Positions 46,924 through 57,699 of a stretch of DNA of 64,000 nucleotides are shown here, piece after piece. Within the stretch, counting starts at the first letter, position 1. The number at the start of each line of letters is the position of its first letter. The notes below the pieces were generated by a model that saw nothing but the letters and a program-made list of their open reading frames with translations, ran no database searches and was not told the DNA's origin. Source of the DNA: Phialocephala subalpina (Eukaryota; Ascomycota; Leotiomycetes; Helotiales; Mollisiaceae); the NCBI GenBank assembly GCA_900073065.1, contig FJOG01000035.1, positions 366,317 to 430,316 on the forward strand. The letters are read 5' to 3'. A program made the translations under genes and the position numbers.

Positions 46924-48299
46924 CTAGCCATACGCACCTCGAAATTTCGATATACCACTCACTTCCAGAAGTATACCCCCGTGCTGAAGGAAGCGTTTCC
47001 ACAAAATGTAGAATTCTGTACAAGTATTAGCACCAGCTGCTGTGTAGGAACATCATGAAAAAAGCAAAACTACCCATATCTTTATTTCATGAATCGATGT
47101 CTGTGAAGCTGTGAATTGAAAATAGCCGCTGGCTGTACCTACCCTCGACGACGGCCGTTGCTACATCGTCATTCTCAGAAATCATACTCCTCCATATTTT
47201 GATGCACATCGCAAATCTGAAACATCAATTTCTGTGATCTTCTTTAAAGGGAAACTACATTGCCTGCCTGCAACTCGGGCTTCTGCTTAAGGTAGTAACA
47301 TGTTTCGAGAAGGGAAGCTGCATGGCAAGTATCAGGAAGCAAACGATATGGCTTCTACACACTCAGTCAGCGAAGGCCAAATACTTGTTTATAATATAAT
47401 GAGAGTTCATATCGATGACATTGGAGGATTCGTGGGCAAGTGTTGGTACTGGAAAATAGGGGCAACAAGTTATGAGCTTTCCTGACAACCTCACCTTCAA
47501 ATCTTTCTTCTGGCTCCGCAAAAAAAAAATTTATTTATATAAATTTATATTTAAAATATATATATTTTTTTTAAATTTTTTATTTTATTTATTTAAAAAA
47601 ATTAAGGAAACACGAGAATCTACAACCCAAGATATCTGTAGACTGCGGCGGCTGGAATTGAGGTAGGAAAAAAAGCCCTCCCCCCAAAAAGAATAAATAT
47701 GTCTTCTAACTATTTTCTGAACCACTAACTTAATTTTCTACTGTTTACTTTTTAATTTTTCTTTTGTTCTGTCTTTTTCTTCTATTAGAGCAAATAAATC
47801 CCATCAATTTGGTCTATTTGTGGCTTATCTGCTCGGGGCTGCACCACGTTGAAAGTAATTTTGTTATTTAAATTTATACTACCTGAATTTTAGTCGGCAA
47901 TGATTTCGGAATAACCCACAAAGGTGACGGACTACGGGCTCAACTACTCGACCGGAAACTCGGACATAATGATGGACAAAGGTTAAGTAGGATTCATCAC
48001 TTGGTAGAGCTTCATGTCGTCGTTGATCATACACCTCTGTTAGCCCCAAGCCCCAATCTTCTTTACCACCTGCATGATAGCAACCGTTGCTCAACCACTT
48101 CCTCATATCCTAGCCTCTCGACCCGTCGAAACTTTATACCCTCGGGCCTCGAAGTGTTTAATCGAAGTTTCTTGGTTTTAGCACTCTCAATTTGTGCTGC
48201 TCGTCTAGTATGCTAGCTCGACTTGAACCTACTCAAGGTAGCCATCTTCATCATACCCGCCCTCCCTGAAAGGTTGCTTCTCATGATCCTTCTAATCCT
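46924..48299. other. A/T-rich intergenic region
   Basis: 1.4 kb without a gene, including the pure A/T block listed separately and further T-rich sequence up to 47880. It adjoins the decayed DUF3176 gene. Confidence 0.5.
47520..47605. repeat. 86-bp block of pure A and T
   Basis: No G or C between 47520 and 47605. It starts with an A9-10 run and includes (TA)n and T8 runs. It is sharply bounded by ordinary sequence, unlike anything else in the window. Confidence 0.85.
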
Positions 48300-49960
48300 T
48301 CACGACAACCTCAACAACTCCCTCGACTCCGACTCCGACCCCTCCCCCTCCCCCTCCCTGTCAAATATGCCCGCCCTAATCGCAATCGCCGTCTCAAGCG
48401 GATTCATACTAACCTCCATATCCAACCTCCACCACCCCCAAAGCTTCATTGCCACACTCACACTTGCCGTCTCAAGTACCAATTCCGCAACCACCAAAAA
48501 CGGATACACCACTTCATAAACCAATTTATCATTCATCTGCTTCACTTCAAACCCCACAGGTTCCAAGCTTCCGTCGTTGAACCAGGTTTGATTTGGAGCA
48601 TCGATAGAAGCCCGGAATAGGATTTCGGAGAAAGAGTTCAGGATGACGGGAGAGGGATCGAACCAGCGGTAGTTGCAAGAGGCGTTTTGACCGAATGAGG
48701 GCGGATCAGAGTCCGGGAATTAAAAATCGTAGTCGTAATAGGTGACACTCATAGTGCCATTTATCAGGTCGGTGAATGTGCTGCTGTTATCATAGGCAAT
48801 CATATCCGTCGTCCAGAAAAGATTATACCCCAACCATGCAAGACCTCCCAAAAGACCAGAATCCGAACCCTCTTTTGCGTCCGGCTTATCACCTTCATAA
48901 GGAGTGGGGCGGAAGTTCGTGATGGGAAGGGATTTTTCGTTGGTGAGGATTGTGGTGTTGGTCATTTTTATGGGGAATGAGACAGTGCCGGCTGAGATGT
49001 TGCAGGTTTTTGTGATGAGATTAGCGAAGCAGTTTGAGGGCTCGACACTGTCGATGAATGTTATTGCCACCAGGAGCATGGGATTGCCGGCGGAGTCGAG
49101 GCTGCGGGTGTAAATTGGTTGAGAAGCCGTAGAAGGTACTGTTGGGTCCTTGCCAGGTTAAGGGGACGATTGTTGTGGTGTTGGAGCAGGTGTATGAGAT
49201 GCCGGCGCTGGGAACTGAGCCGATGCATGTACCATCGCATGCAAATCCTGGCTTGTCGATTGCTGTTGTTGAGAGACCATCTCTGGATGACGGCGGAGAA
49301 CTCGTCGTAAACGCCTATACTGCCGTAGAACTTGCCGTAGTTGTAGCCTGTGTGATTGTCTGGGATCTTGGGGACAATGAGAAGATTCTTCAGCACACTG
49401 CTACCAATGCTCGCAGATGCCACACCAGAGGACTTTTGCAGGAGCGGGCTGTAGACAATGCCTACCATTGCCGTCAAGGTTGACGCCACAGCGATTCTGT
49501 TCATGTTCTTGAAGCCATGTCGGATCATGAAGTAAGCACCTCCACCCATTGGACTATATGACCAGACGGAGTGGAGGCTGTTCGCTTCAATTCCGTTATG
49601 GGCTTTCTGCCATCTAGGGAGAGAGCCTTGGAGTCAGCTTCGGGAACAGGGCATCGGCATGCATGGAGTAGACCCATATTCCTGACTACCAAAAACAACA
49701 AAAAATAGGGACTCATTTCTTCATGGAGGAGTTACATACCAAGTAATAGCGACCCCAGTGGACAGCGAAACAACAAGTGAAGCCGTAGCAATAGAACCAA
49801 GAACACCAAGCACAACATGAGGTTGAAGATCCCACTCCGCGACCCACCCATTCGACATCCCCACAATGATAGCCGAGATAGAAAGACATAACGTACCAAG
49901 CGTAATCGCAGACACCGCCACGCAAGGAATATGATTCAACAATCTCTACCGCGTAAAAGA
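48300..49960 (-). pseudogene. Decayed DUF3176-type multi-span membrane protein gene
   Basis: Minus-strand pieces in order: two membrane spans (HIPCVAVSAITLGTLCLSIS; VVLGVLGSIATASLVVSLST) up to GVAITW. Then an exon with GGAYFMIRHGFKNMNRIAVA and YSPLLQKSSG, a Cys block GFACDGTCIGSVPSAGISYTC, RSLDSAGNPMLLVAITFID, RWFDPSPVILNSFSEILF, and a final span near YPFLVVAELVLETASVSVA with MNPLETAIAI. The order matches DUF3176 proteins as I know them. Breaks: the frame changes near 49289 and again near 49115, and a TAA interrupts at 48720-48722 with homologous frame continuing. The split Trp codon at the first intron would read TGA. Several independent lesions mean a pseudogene. Confidence 0.75.
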
Positions 49961-51046
49961 GCGAACAGATGTCGGACATCTTCAATCGTGACGAAAGTCG
50001 GAGACTTTTGTCGACCAGGTGTACCAGGCTTGTCCATGTCTAGCAATCGGTACCAAGGGACTGGAATGAAGCTAACGAACAGACGAAGTCATCATACGAG
50101 AGAAGCGAAGGCGACGAACTCTATGTCATCCCAAAATTTGCGGCCAAACTATAATTGAACAGCTCTGCATAGCCAGCACTTCAATTATCAACCAGACAAT
50201 ATACAGCCGTGCACAAATCTGGGTCGTACCAAACTTGAGACGGTATTCTTACCATGATGATACAGTAAGCTGCATATATACCCTCGTCTGTGCTGGCTGT
50301 CAGAATTCTTGGAATTCAGGCTTAATGCCTTGACAGCGGCACACTTGCAGGAAGAGGTGACACGTGATGGCATTCAAGATCCTGGGAGTTACTGCTTTCT
50401 TCACTATAAATACAACGAGTAGGTACCTATTCTCGGGTTTAGAAATGCGGTAAGAGAAAGATAGGTGCCGCCAGCGGAGGGTTACCGCAGCACAACACTC
50501 AATAGTCATGAAGACGGCTACTTCTGAGGCCAAAATTTCCAAACCGCTCGGGACTTTCATCAAGGCTATTTATTGCCTGCTGCCGCAATTGCAACAATAC
50601 GTTTCCCCAGCAGAGAGATTGATGTGCCACAACGTGCGCAAATCATGACAACATACGATGAAAGATTCCAGATAAGGACAATCCACGAAACCCTCATCAA
50701 TGAAATTAGAAGAATTGCAGAGACTCATGCCCTTGTGCAGGCAATGCGAAGAGGTCATTTATGGCACTTGCCAACTTCACACGATTCCTTACGGAGGGTT
50801 GGAAGTCCAAGCGGATGAAGGAGAATCAAGCACAAATCATTGCACCTCGCCTGATAGGACATCATCACAAAGTGAAGATCAATGTATTCCGCTCACTCTA
50901 TCCACATTAGTGGCCACCACCTAGAACGCCCCGCCTCCCTCGCCGCAGTATATGCACCGACATGACCCAACATACGAAAGTCCTAAGTGTCTCTGTATCC
51001 CAGTCTCATCATCTCATCTCATCCTATCCCATAACCCATGATCCGA
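49961..51046. other. Gene-free region
   Basis: A basic-helical ORF of 81 codons (plus, 50573-50818) and an overlapping 74-codon ORF (50700-50924, with CRQCEEVIYGTC) exist, but neither extends nor matches a family. The left end is probably the former promoter of the DUF3176 gene. Confidence 0.4.
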
Positions 51047-52269
51047 TCAAGCACTAACAGCTTCCGCTTGTGCCACAAGTCTTTCCCTCCAGCCATTACA
51101 CACTTCCTCAAATCCACCCACGACATCCCCACAGACACCAGCACATTCTCTTGTTCGTAATCTCTCACTCCAATTATGTCTCGTTAACCATCTTTCTCCT
51201 TCTTCCCTGGCGTCCTCCTCTTTTCTCATCTCGGCTACTAGTTCTCTTGCGCTCTTTAGGCGCCTTGTGGCTGTGGTTGTTGTTTGTCGTGACATATGGA
51301 GGGTATCGGATAGGTAGTTTAGTGTTTGAACTAGGTCTGCTGTTGAGCTATGGAGTGCGGTTAGGGAGTTGAATGCCGCCGCTGTAGGTCGAGGCATCGT
51401 TTCACCGATGGTGACTAGGAGGGGCATTAGGTCGTCGATGAAGTCGTCATCTGGGGGAAGGGTCAGAGGTGAGAATAGAGGGTATGAGAGGGATTGTAGG
51501 AGGCGGGTTTGGTGAAGCAGGTGTGTCGCTAGAGCCGAATGCGCTGTGACAAGTCTGCAGGATATTAGCATGATGTAAATTCGGATGGTAAGGGGGAAGC
51601 ATACCTCGTAGCATTACCCTCAACACCAGATTGCCCACCTAAATCCTTCAACCCATCAATAACCCTCTTGACAACCCCATCCCTCTCACTCCCATTATTC
51701 TCCGTCCCCCTCCTCGCCAAACTCTCCACCATATCCATCCTAGCCACCAGTCCAGGCGGCATACCCGGGCTCTCCAGATCCGAATCTCCCCCATAATCAC
51801 TCCCATCATACTCGCTCGGCTGTCTCCTATGACCCCTCCCCAGCATCGGCGTCGGCGGTGTGAGATTCGCAGATTTGAGCGGTGCTTGTATAGGTGAAGA
51901 CGTAACATCTACACCACTATCCCTCTGTGGCCCTCCTTCTCCTTCTTCCTTCACTTCCTGGAAATTCATATCTGGTTCTTCATATTCGTCTTCATCTTCT
52001 TCTCCTCCATCTCCCCACGCATCTGCCAACTCATCTGCTAGATTTCCCAGCCCGTTTGAAGCAGCTCCTGGTCCCCCACTGCTGAATACATCTTGCCCGA
52101 TCGAATCCGTGCGGTTGAAGCTCAGCCTGTTTGGGGTCGTTGGACTGTGTATTGAGGCTTTGGAGTGTCTGCGAGGGGAGTCATTGTAAGAGAGCGGCGT
52201 AGCAAACGAGAGATCGATCCCCGATGATGGATGTCTGCTATGCTTCGGTGTCCTTGGTGACGACGGCAT
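51047..52269 (-). CDS. Conserved-looking protein of unknown function, 390 aa
   Basis: Exons 52269-51605 and 51554-51047; the intron is GTATGC...GCTAATATCCTGCAG in phase 2. The start MPSSPRTPKHSRHPSSG is preferred; there is no earlier ATG in frame. The N-terminal half is Ser/Pro-rich with an acidic run (DGGEEDEDEYEEPDMNFQEV) and several S/T-P sites (phosphorylation candidates). The C-terminal half is mostly helical (about 170 residues) and ends WLTRHNWSERLRTRECAGVC, then GGFEEVCNGWRERLV. No membrane segment. I do not recognise the family. It is divergent from NAT3 with 693 bp between starts. Confidence 0.75.
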
Positions 52270-52962
52270 CTTTCCTCCCAAATTTGCCTTCCCTCTCTAA
52301 TACCGCTCAAGCCCCTTGTCCCAGCTGACCTCAATCCCCCGTTCGTTCCGTTTCTCCTCCTTATGCCTCAGCAAGTCTGCAAGATCAACAGCAAGAAGCA
52401 GGGCTCAGGAACAGTGCAAATACACGTAGCAAAGCGCGCCGATGATGAAAAGAAGGAAGGTTCTGTTTTTCTGATCGTTGGCGGCGTCGACGTGGAGACG
52501 GGCAGGGTTCATGCGATTTTATTGCGTTGATGGCATATCAGAAAGTGCTGGTCAATATCGAAGCCTCGTGTATCTCGCGATTGGCGGTATCGAAAACCCC
52601 TGTTCTCTAGCAAGATTACAGACAATGCGTTGGTCTTCCAAGATGTTTGCTTTTGGCGGAAGCTATCATGCAATGAAAAGAAAGCTGGACAGGGAGAGAA
52701 CAATATCTGCGTAGGTCTTTGGAGGCGTTTTGTTTGTGACGTTTGTTTGGGTTGCGGTGAGTGAACGGTCCTTGCTAATCTAGAAATCTGGGGCTGGGAT
52801 GAAGCTCGGCCCAGAATTTCTTTACTATCAGACAATCTCTAAGTATCACAACCACACTCAATAATGTTCCACGACCACCAGAACAATCTCACCTCCTCCA
52901 CCTCCGTTCCCAAACCCAGCAGTCGAATCTAGAGCAAGAATACCCATAAACAAATTACCAAA
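52270..52962. promoter_or_regulatory. Divergent promoter region
   Basis: 693 bp between the unknown 390-aa gene (-) and NAT3 (+). The last 100 bp before NAT3 are C/A-rich and lack G, like a fungal leader. No supported ORF. Confidence 0.45.
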
Positions 52963-53553
52963 ATGACCTCCCTCCGCCCCTTCCACGCAACAGACGTCTT
53001 CAAATTCAACCCCACCAACCTCGACCCCCTCACCGAAACCTACGACCTAAACTTCTACCTCTCCTACCTCGCCCGCTGGCCCCATCTCTTCACTATCGCC
53101 CTCTCTCCCTCCTCTCCTTCCAACCCCAGCGGTCAAATCTCCGCCTACATAATGGGCAAACTGGAATCGTCCCCCTCTTACTACATAACCTCCCCCCACT
53201 ACCTCCCCTTCCACGCCCACATAACCGCCCTAACCGTCTCTCCCTCCGCCCGGCGTCTCGGCCTCGCACGAACCCTCTCCTCTTCTCTCGAGCAAGCAGG
53301 CGATGAATACGACGCCTGGTTCGTGGACCTTTTTGTTCGGAAGAGTAATTTAATTGCTCAAAGTCTGTATAAGGGGATGGGATATAGTGTGTTTAGGGTG
53401 GTGAAGGGGTACTATAGTGATGATCCTAGTGATCCGGAGGCGGAAGGGGAGGATGCTTGGGATATGAGGAAGAGGCTGAAGAGGGATGCGGATGGGAGAC
53501 ATGTCAGGGGGGATGGGGAGAGGTTTGAGGTTATGCCGGAGGATGTGTGGTGA
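52963..53553 (+). CDS. NAT3: NatB N-terminal acetyltransferase catalytic subunit (Nat3/Naa20), 196 aa
   Basis: A single exon. It starts MTSLRPFHATDVFKFNPTNL, then DPLTETYDLNFYLSYLARWP, both hallmark stretches of Naa20. The GNAT acetyl-CoA-binding loop is SARRLGLARTL (R/QxxGxG/A type), and the C-terminal part has FVDLFVRKSNLIAQSLYKGM and GYSVFRVVKGYYS. A DAWDMRKRLKRD block follows, as in other family members. The enzyme, with auxiliary subunit Mdm20/Naa25, acetylates Met-Asp/Glu/Asn/Gln N-termini at the ribosome. A Ser/Pro insert (ALSPSSPSNPSG) replaces a shorter loop. Codons switch from C-ending to G/T-ending near 53310. Confidence 0.95.
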   Translation: MTSLRPFHATDVFKFNPTNLDPLTETYDLNFYLSYLARWPHLFTIALSPSSPSNPSGQISAYIMGKLESSPSYYITSPHYLPFHAHITALTVSPSARRLGLARTLSSSLEQAGDEYDAWFVDLFVRKSNLIAQSLYKGMGYSVFRVVKGYYSDDPSDPEAEGEDAWDMRKRLKRDADGRHVRGDGERFEVMPEDVW

Positions 53554-53986
53554 GGTGTCATCGAGGATGGGAGACGCACTTTAGAAGAGGGGAAAATCTT
53601 GGAGGCTGGGTTCCCGAGGATGAAGGCTAGAGATGGCGTTGTTGTTCGCCGCTACAAGACCATTTGAAGACAAGACGTCAAGTTAGAAGAAGTGTCTTCG
53701 ATGTCCGATCCCAAAATCATGCCTGAGATCCAGCTTTGGGGACAATAGGGTGAAGGATTGACTCGGATATTTTCCACGATTCAGACACGTTGGGAGAGTA
53801 GGAATGGAGGAATTGACGCTATTCATTCTACTCAAACGACAGACTTAAGGTTAGAAAACCTCGGACCAGCCAGGCACACAAAAGCATAGCAGTCACCAAT
53901 CTAGAGAACAAGAGTCGTCAAACAAAACAATAGTTCCAATTTCGATGCCCGAAGCAGCTCTAACACGTACAAACTCCCAGTACCCC
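53554..53986. other. Convergent 3' intergenic region
   Basis: 433 bp between NAT3 (+) and the 1123-aa gene (-); no ORF or repeat of note. Confidence 0.55.
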
Positions 53987-56900
53987 TCAACATAGCACTC
54001 CCGGCTCACCAGTCGTAGACCAAGACCCAGCCTTGAGAATCATATCCTCCCGATCGTCAAAGTGGAGAACGATAGTAATGCCCATGATGCCCATGTTGGC
54101 AGCTTGTCTATGATTACACCGAAGAGTGTTTCCGCTCTGTATTTCCAAGACCATTCTCTTCCAAGAGCACTCATGCTCTTCGACACTCTCTTCGCGAGTG
54201 TTCTTGTTCACACGATCCTCCTGCATTACTTTGCGATCCTGACTTTCAAACTTTCTTCTCTCATGCCTGACGTCTTCCCCGGAGGTCGTCTTATGAGTGT
54301 TCAAAGTTTTCAATCGAGCCTCAGACATGACTTTACGGTCCTGCGTCTCAACCTGTCTTTTCTGAGGTTTGTCCTTGTAGCAGTTTAGGCGTGTCTTAGA
54401 CATTATTTTACGATCCTGGATGTCCGTGGGTATCCTCTCCAGAACATCATCATACAATTTGTGTTCCCTCAAAGCCATGTCATTTCCACAAGGTGGACTA
54501 GGTCTCTTATCCACCAACCTCAACCTCCATTTGTTCGTGCTGTCTGTGCTCACGGCTCTACTCGTCATTCTTGATTCTCGTACCGCGTGGGTGGACTTCC
54601 TAGTATCTTGCACGAATTTGTCCTCTTTGTGCTCTAGATTTCGTGCGAGTGAGGTAACGTCGCCTGAAGGCGCGGCCTCTATTCGGTCATCGCGCTTTTC
54701 GCCGCTATCGCGCAGCTCCTCTTGGTGTTGTAGCAGTTTCTGAGTCAAGGCTGGCACAGACTCCTGCTCTCGCAGCTGGAAGAGTGCTGATAGCCTTCTC
54801 GAAGCTTTCCTAGATCCTGGAGGTGAGACTTTCATCCGTGATGAGCTTCGTGTATTCCCTTTGGATGATATGCTTCGCTTCTCCTTAACTGCGGAATTTC
54901 TCCTCGAGGGCATTGTTGACCTATCGCGACGGTCGTTTCGAGGACAATCTCGATTGTTCTCTGCGTAAGTTTTAGACCAAATTCTCCCGTTCTGCTCATT
55001 TCTCACGTTATGGCTGGACTCGCCCCAAGCGCTGGCAGCAGGTGGTGTTGCAATCTTCTTCAACGAAGCAAACGGGCCCGGAACCATTTCCTCTTGGATA
55101 TCATCCACTGGGTCGTATTGAGGTGCTTTGAGAAGCGAGCTTCTTGGTAAAGAGACCCAGGGCGGTGGAGTTGGCGGCTTTTTCGCTTCTTGAATGAAGG
55201 TTGACCTCTTTCTAGGAGGAAAGTTAAGCACTTTCTCCAAAGAAGGACCTGTTGATAATACCTGCTTCGGCGGATTATCTTGCGCTGGGGAATGGATAGG
55301 CAATTGTTCGGCTATGGCACTTTGAGGACGTGGCGGTAAGGTGGTAACAGGTCGGGATGGTGTGGATGTTTTACGATGCGTTGACAGCGGTCGGGCATGA
55401 AGATCTGGAAGGGTAGCTTTTTTCTGAGGTGTATGATGTTGGTGAGTTATAGCTTTGTGGTCTTTGTGGGTGCAGCATCGAACATTGTGGTGAGTGCTTT
55501 GGCATGCTGCACACTGACAATCTTCGACACAGTGTTGGCATTCACCAACAAGCTCCACCCCAGAACAGCTCCCGTGTCGAACATGACCAGTTCGTGGATA
55601 GCCATGGCACTCAACGAATTCCGGCACACAACTCTCATGCGTGGTCTCTTGTTGGTGAGTGTGTCTAGGTTTGTATGAGACTTGTGATTGCGGGATTGAA
55701 ACATTCGAGTTCATATGCGAGGGTGGATTCGAAGAACATGTGTGTAAATGAGAATGATTATGCAACTCCTCTTCGACGCGACTTGTATCTGCCACATAGC
55801 CATTCTCGGTTTCTTCACGGGTATACTGCTTCTCTTTCCCTTTAATTTGTGAGACTGCATGCCTCTTGTTTCGATGCTCGCAATGAGTTGTAAGACAACC
55901 AGTTCTCTCGCAGCGAAATGAGGCTGATGAGGAGGATGGATGATGACTTTGGTGATGCCGGTGCCGGATACGATGATCATGACGACTTCGTGGATTCTGA
56001 TTATGATCGAAAGGAAAGGGAATGATTGACTGTTTCTTGGCTGTTGAGTCTGCGATCAAGAATGGCGAGTCCTTCACACTTGTCCTCGCTTGAGCCCCAG
56101 TTGCATCAGGGGCAGCACTTCGAGGGGCCTCAGGAACTGGCTTTGGTGGATGTGATGCTTGAGATGGTCTGCTGGCAGGGGCTAATTCTGGATGAAAGTC
56201 AGGAAACTTTGTTGGTGGGCTTGATTTTCTCCGAGGCTGTAAGACCTGCTGTTGCTTTGTGGGCTGGATGACACTTGGCCTAGGCCTGACTGGCGTTTGT
56301 TTGACAGGTTCGACATCAGTGGCTTCATATTCTATTGGCGCTAAGCTAGAAGCTTGATTCTCGAAGCCTTTACTCTTAGAGAACCTCTCAGAGTAAGGGA
56401 GACTTGGTTCCTTTCGTGTCGTGGGTTGGGGCGATTGAGCGTCGCATACGGAACAGAATCGATGGCTACACCTCCAGCACTTCACCGATGGGCCACTGTT
56501 GACCCATGAGCAAAGATGACAGAATCTGTGTGGCCGAGTTGGGCGTGGAGTGTCCCCAGCATCACGAGACGACTCTTTCGACGATGCTAGTCCTGCTGGT
56601 CGCTCTATGCCATAATCCTCGAAGAGATCTCTCACGCTCTGGCGGCGGATAGTGGAAGCTGTAGCGAACGAGGCTTCAGATTTCAGGGTATCTTCTCCGT
56701 TTGACTTGATGTTTCGACGAAATCTGCTCGGATCATCCTCGTGGGTCGGACCGGGGAAGATCGTGGCTTCGGCAATCATGTGGCTGTGGTATGCTAGGAG
56801 CTCACTCCGATTAACATCCATATCGTTATTATCATTCTTTCGACCCATGCTTCTAGATGATTTGCTCCGTGACAGACCACCCCAAGGTGCCACTGCATCA

Positions 56901-57358
56901 TACTGCGACCTTTCACGAGTTGATGGAGCAATGGTCCCATTGATACCTGGCGATTTCGAGTATCTGATCCTGTTATCTGCCAGCCCATGCTCTTCCACAT
57001 GGCTTTTACGAGGGGTGTTGAGACCGAGGAAAGAATGTGATGTGTCGGTTCTGGCATCTTCGAAAGGTTGTCCACTTTGGACAGCCGGCGGACCAAATCG
57101 ATTCGTTAGACGTCTTCCGAAACCTGTACGGGAATTCTCGCGGCGACGATTGGATGGCGTTGGAACCTGTGGAGGAAGGGGAAGAGGCCCTGCGTTGCCT
57201 GTCTTCTGCAGGCTCTGAAGAAATTGCATGCGCGAAGCCACAGTGCCTGGAGGAGCACCATTTCGAGGTCTTGGAGTCTCGGAACGGGAGGCTTGAGCTG
57301 CTGCGATATCGTAGTATAGCCTGCCGGCCGATGGTGACAACTGCCGGTTATTCTTCAT
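53987..57358 (-). CDS. Large disordered protein with a Cys/His cluster, 1123 aa, unknown function
   Basis: A single uninterrupted exon. The sequence is mostly Ser/Pro/Arg/Lys-rich and disordered. Around residues 280-310 lies HRFCHLCSWVNSGPSVKCW, then CSHRFCSVC: three CxxC-type pairs, consistent with a zinc-binding module. A second Cys/His-rich part (about 575-650) has CxxC repeats (GECQHCVEDCQCAACQ) and many His. The C-terminal 150 residues carry three copies of a (Q)DRK(I/V)M...R(L/V) motif. The final part is a hydrophobic strand pattern (ANMGIMGITIVLHF). No membrane span. I do not know the family. A 12-codon upstream ORF ends on the start codon (57355-57393). Confidence 0.8.
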   Translation of the reverse strand: MKNNRQLSPSAGRLYYDIAAAQASRSETPRPRNGAPPGTVASRMQFLQSLQKTGNAGPLPLPPQVPTPSNRRRENSRTGFGRRLTNRFGPPAVQSGQPFEDARTDTSHSFLGLNTPRKSHVEEHGLADNRIRYSKSPGINGTIAPSTRERSQYDAVAPWGGLSRSKSSRSMGRKNDNNDMDVNRSELLAYHSHMIAEATIFPGPTHEDDPSRFRRNIKSNGEDTLKSEASFATASTIRRQSVRDLFEDYGIERPAGLASSKESSRDAGDTPRPTRPHRFCHLCSWVNSGPSVKCWRCSHRFCSVCDAQSPQPTTRKEPSLPYSERFSKSKGFENQASSLAPIEYEATDVEPVKQTPVRPRPSVIQPTKQQQVLQPRRKSSPPTKFPDFHPELAPASRPSQASHPPKPVPEAPRSAAPDATGAQARTSVKDSPFLIADSTAKKQSIIPFPFDHNQNPRSRHDHRIRHRHHQSHHPSSSSASFRCERTGCLTTHCEHRNKRHAVSQIKGKEKQYTREETENGYVADTSRVEEELHNHSHLHTCSSNPPSHMNSNVSIPQSQVSYKPRHTHQQETTHESCVPEFVECHGYPRTGHVRHGSCSGVELVGECQHCVEDCQCAACQSTHHNVRCCTHKDHKAITHQHHTPQKKATLPDLHARPLSTHRKTSTPSRPVTTLPPRPQSAIAEQLPIHSPAQDNPPKQVLSTGPSLEKVLNFPPRKRSTFIQEAKKPPTPPPWVSLPRSSLLKAPQYDPVDDIQEEMVPGPFASLKKIATPPAASAWGESSHNVRNEQNGRIWSKTYAENNRDCPRNDRRDRSTMPSRRNSAVKEKRSISSKGNTRSSSRMKVSPPGSRKASRRLSALFQLREQESVPALTQKLLQHQEELRDSGEKRDDRIEAAPSGDVTSLARNLEHKEDKFVQDTRKSTHAVRESRMTSRAVSTDSTNKWRLRLVDKRPSPPCGNDMALREHKLYDDVLERIPTDIQDRKIMSKTRLNCYKDKPQKRQVETQDRKVMSEARLKTLNTHKTTSGEDVRHERRKFESQDRKVMQEDRVNKNTREESVEEHECSWKRMVLEIQSGNTLRCNHRQAANMGIMGITIVLHFDDREDMILKAGSWSTTGEPGVLC

Positions 57359-57393
57359 GGCCGACGATGGTGCTTCGAACCGGGCTGAGACAT
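57355..57393 (-). promoter_or_regulatory. Upstream ORF whose stop overlaps the main ATG
   Basis: ATG at 57393 opens 12 codons (MSQPGSKHHRRP) ending TGA at 57357-57355. This shares ATGA with the start of the 1123-aa ORF, an arrangement suited to termination-coupled reinitiation. It holds only if the mRNA extends upstream of 57393, which is not shown here. Confidence 0.4.
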
Positions 57394-57699
57394 CGATTCC
57401 TGGTTAAGCCATAAAGAATGATAGCAAAGAATACCCGAAATGCAAATAATGAGTGGTCAGCATCAAGCCCATCGAACAGCTATGTTCGATGAGCGTAGGT
57501 GCATCGAGATGAGAATTGGTGAAAGTGCAGTGACAAGTAAGTACACCAGAAAACCGAAAGGGAAGGAGCGACCAAGAGATCTTGGACGAAATGGTTTACA
57601 CTATTTGGGCTTTTCATAGAATGCATTTAAGAAACAGTGATGTACATAGCCGCTCCTCTATAAATTTGTCGTGCGTTCACCAGATCCTAGGATGCACTT
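57359..57699. other. Intergenic region between two minus-strand genes
   Basis: 341 bp, 5' side of the 1123-aa gene and 3' side of ATP16; nothing else recognised apart from the small upstream ORF. Confidence 0.5.
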
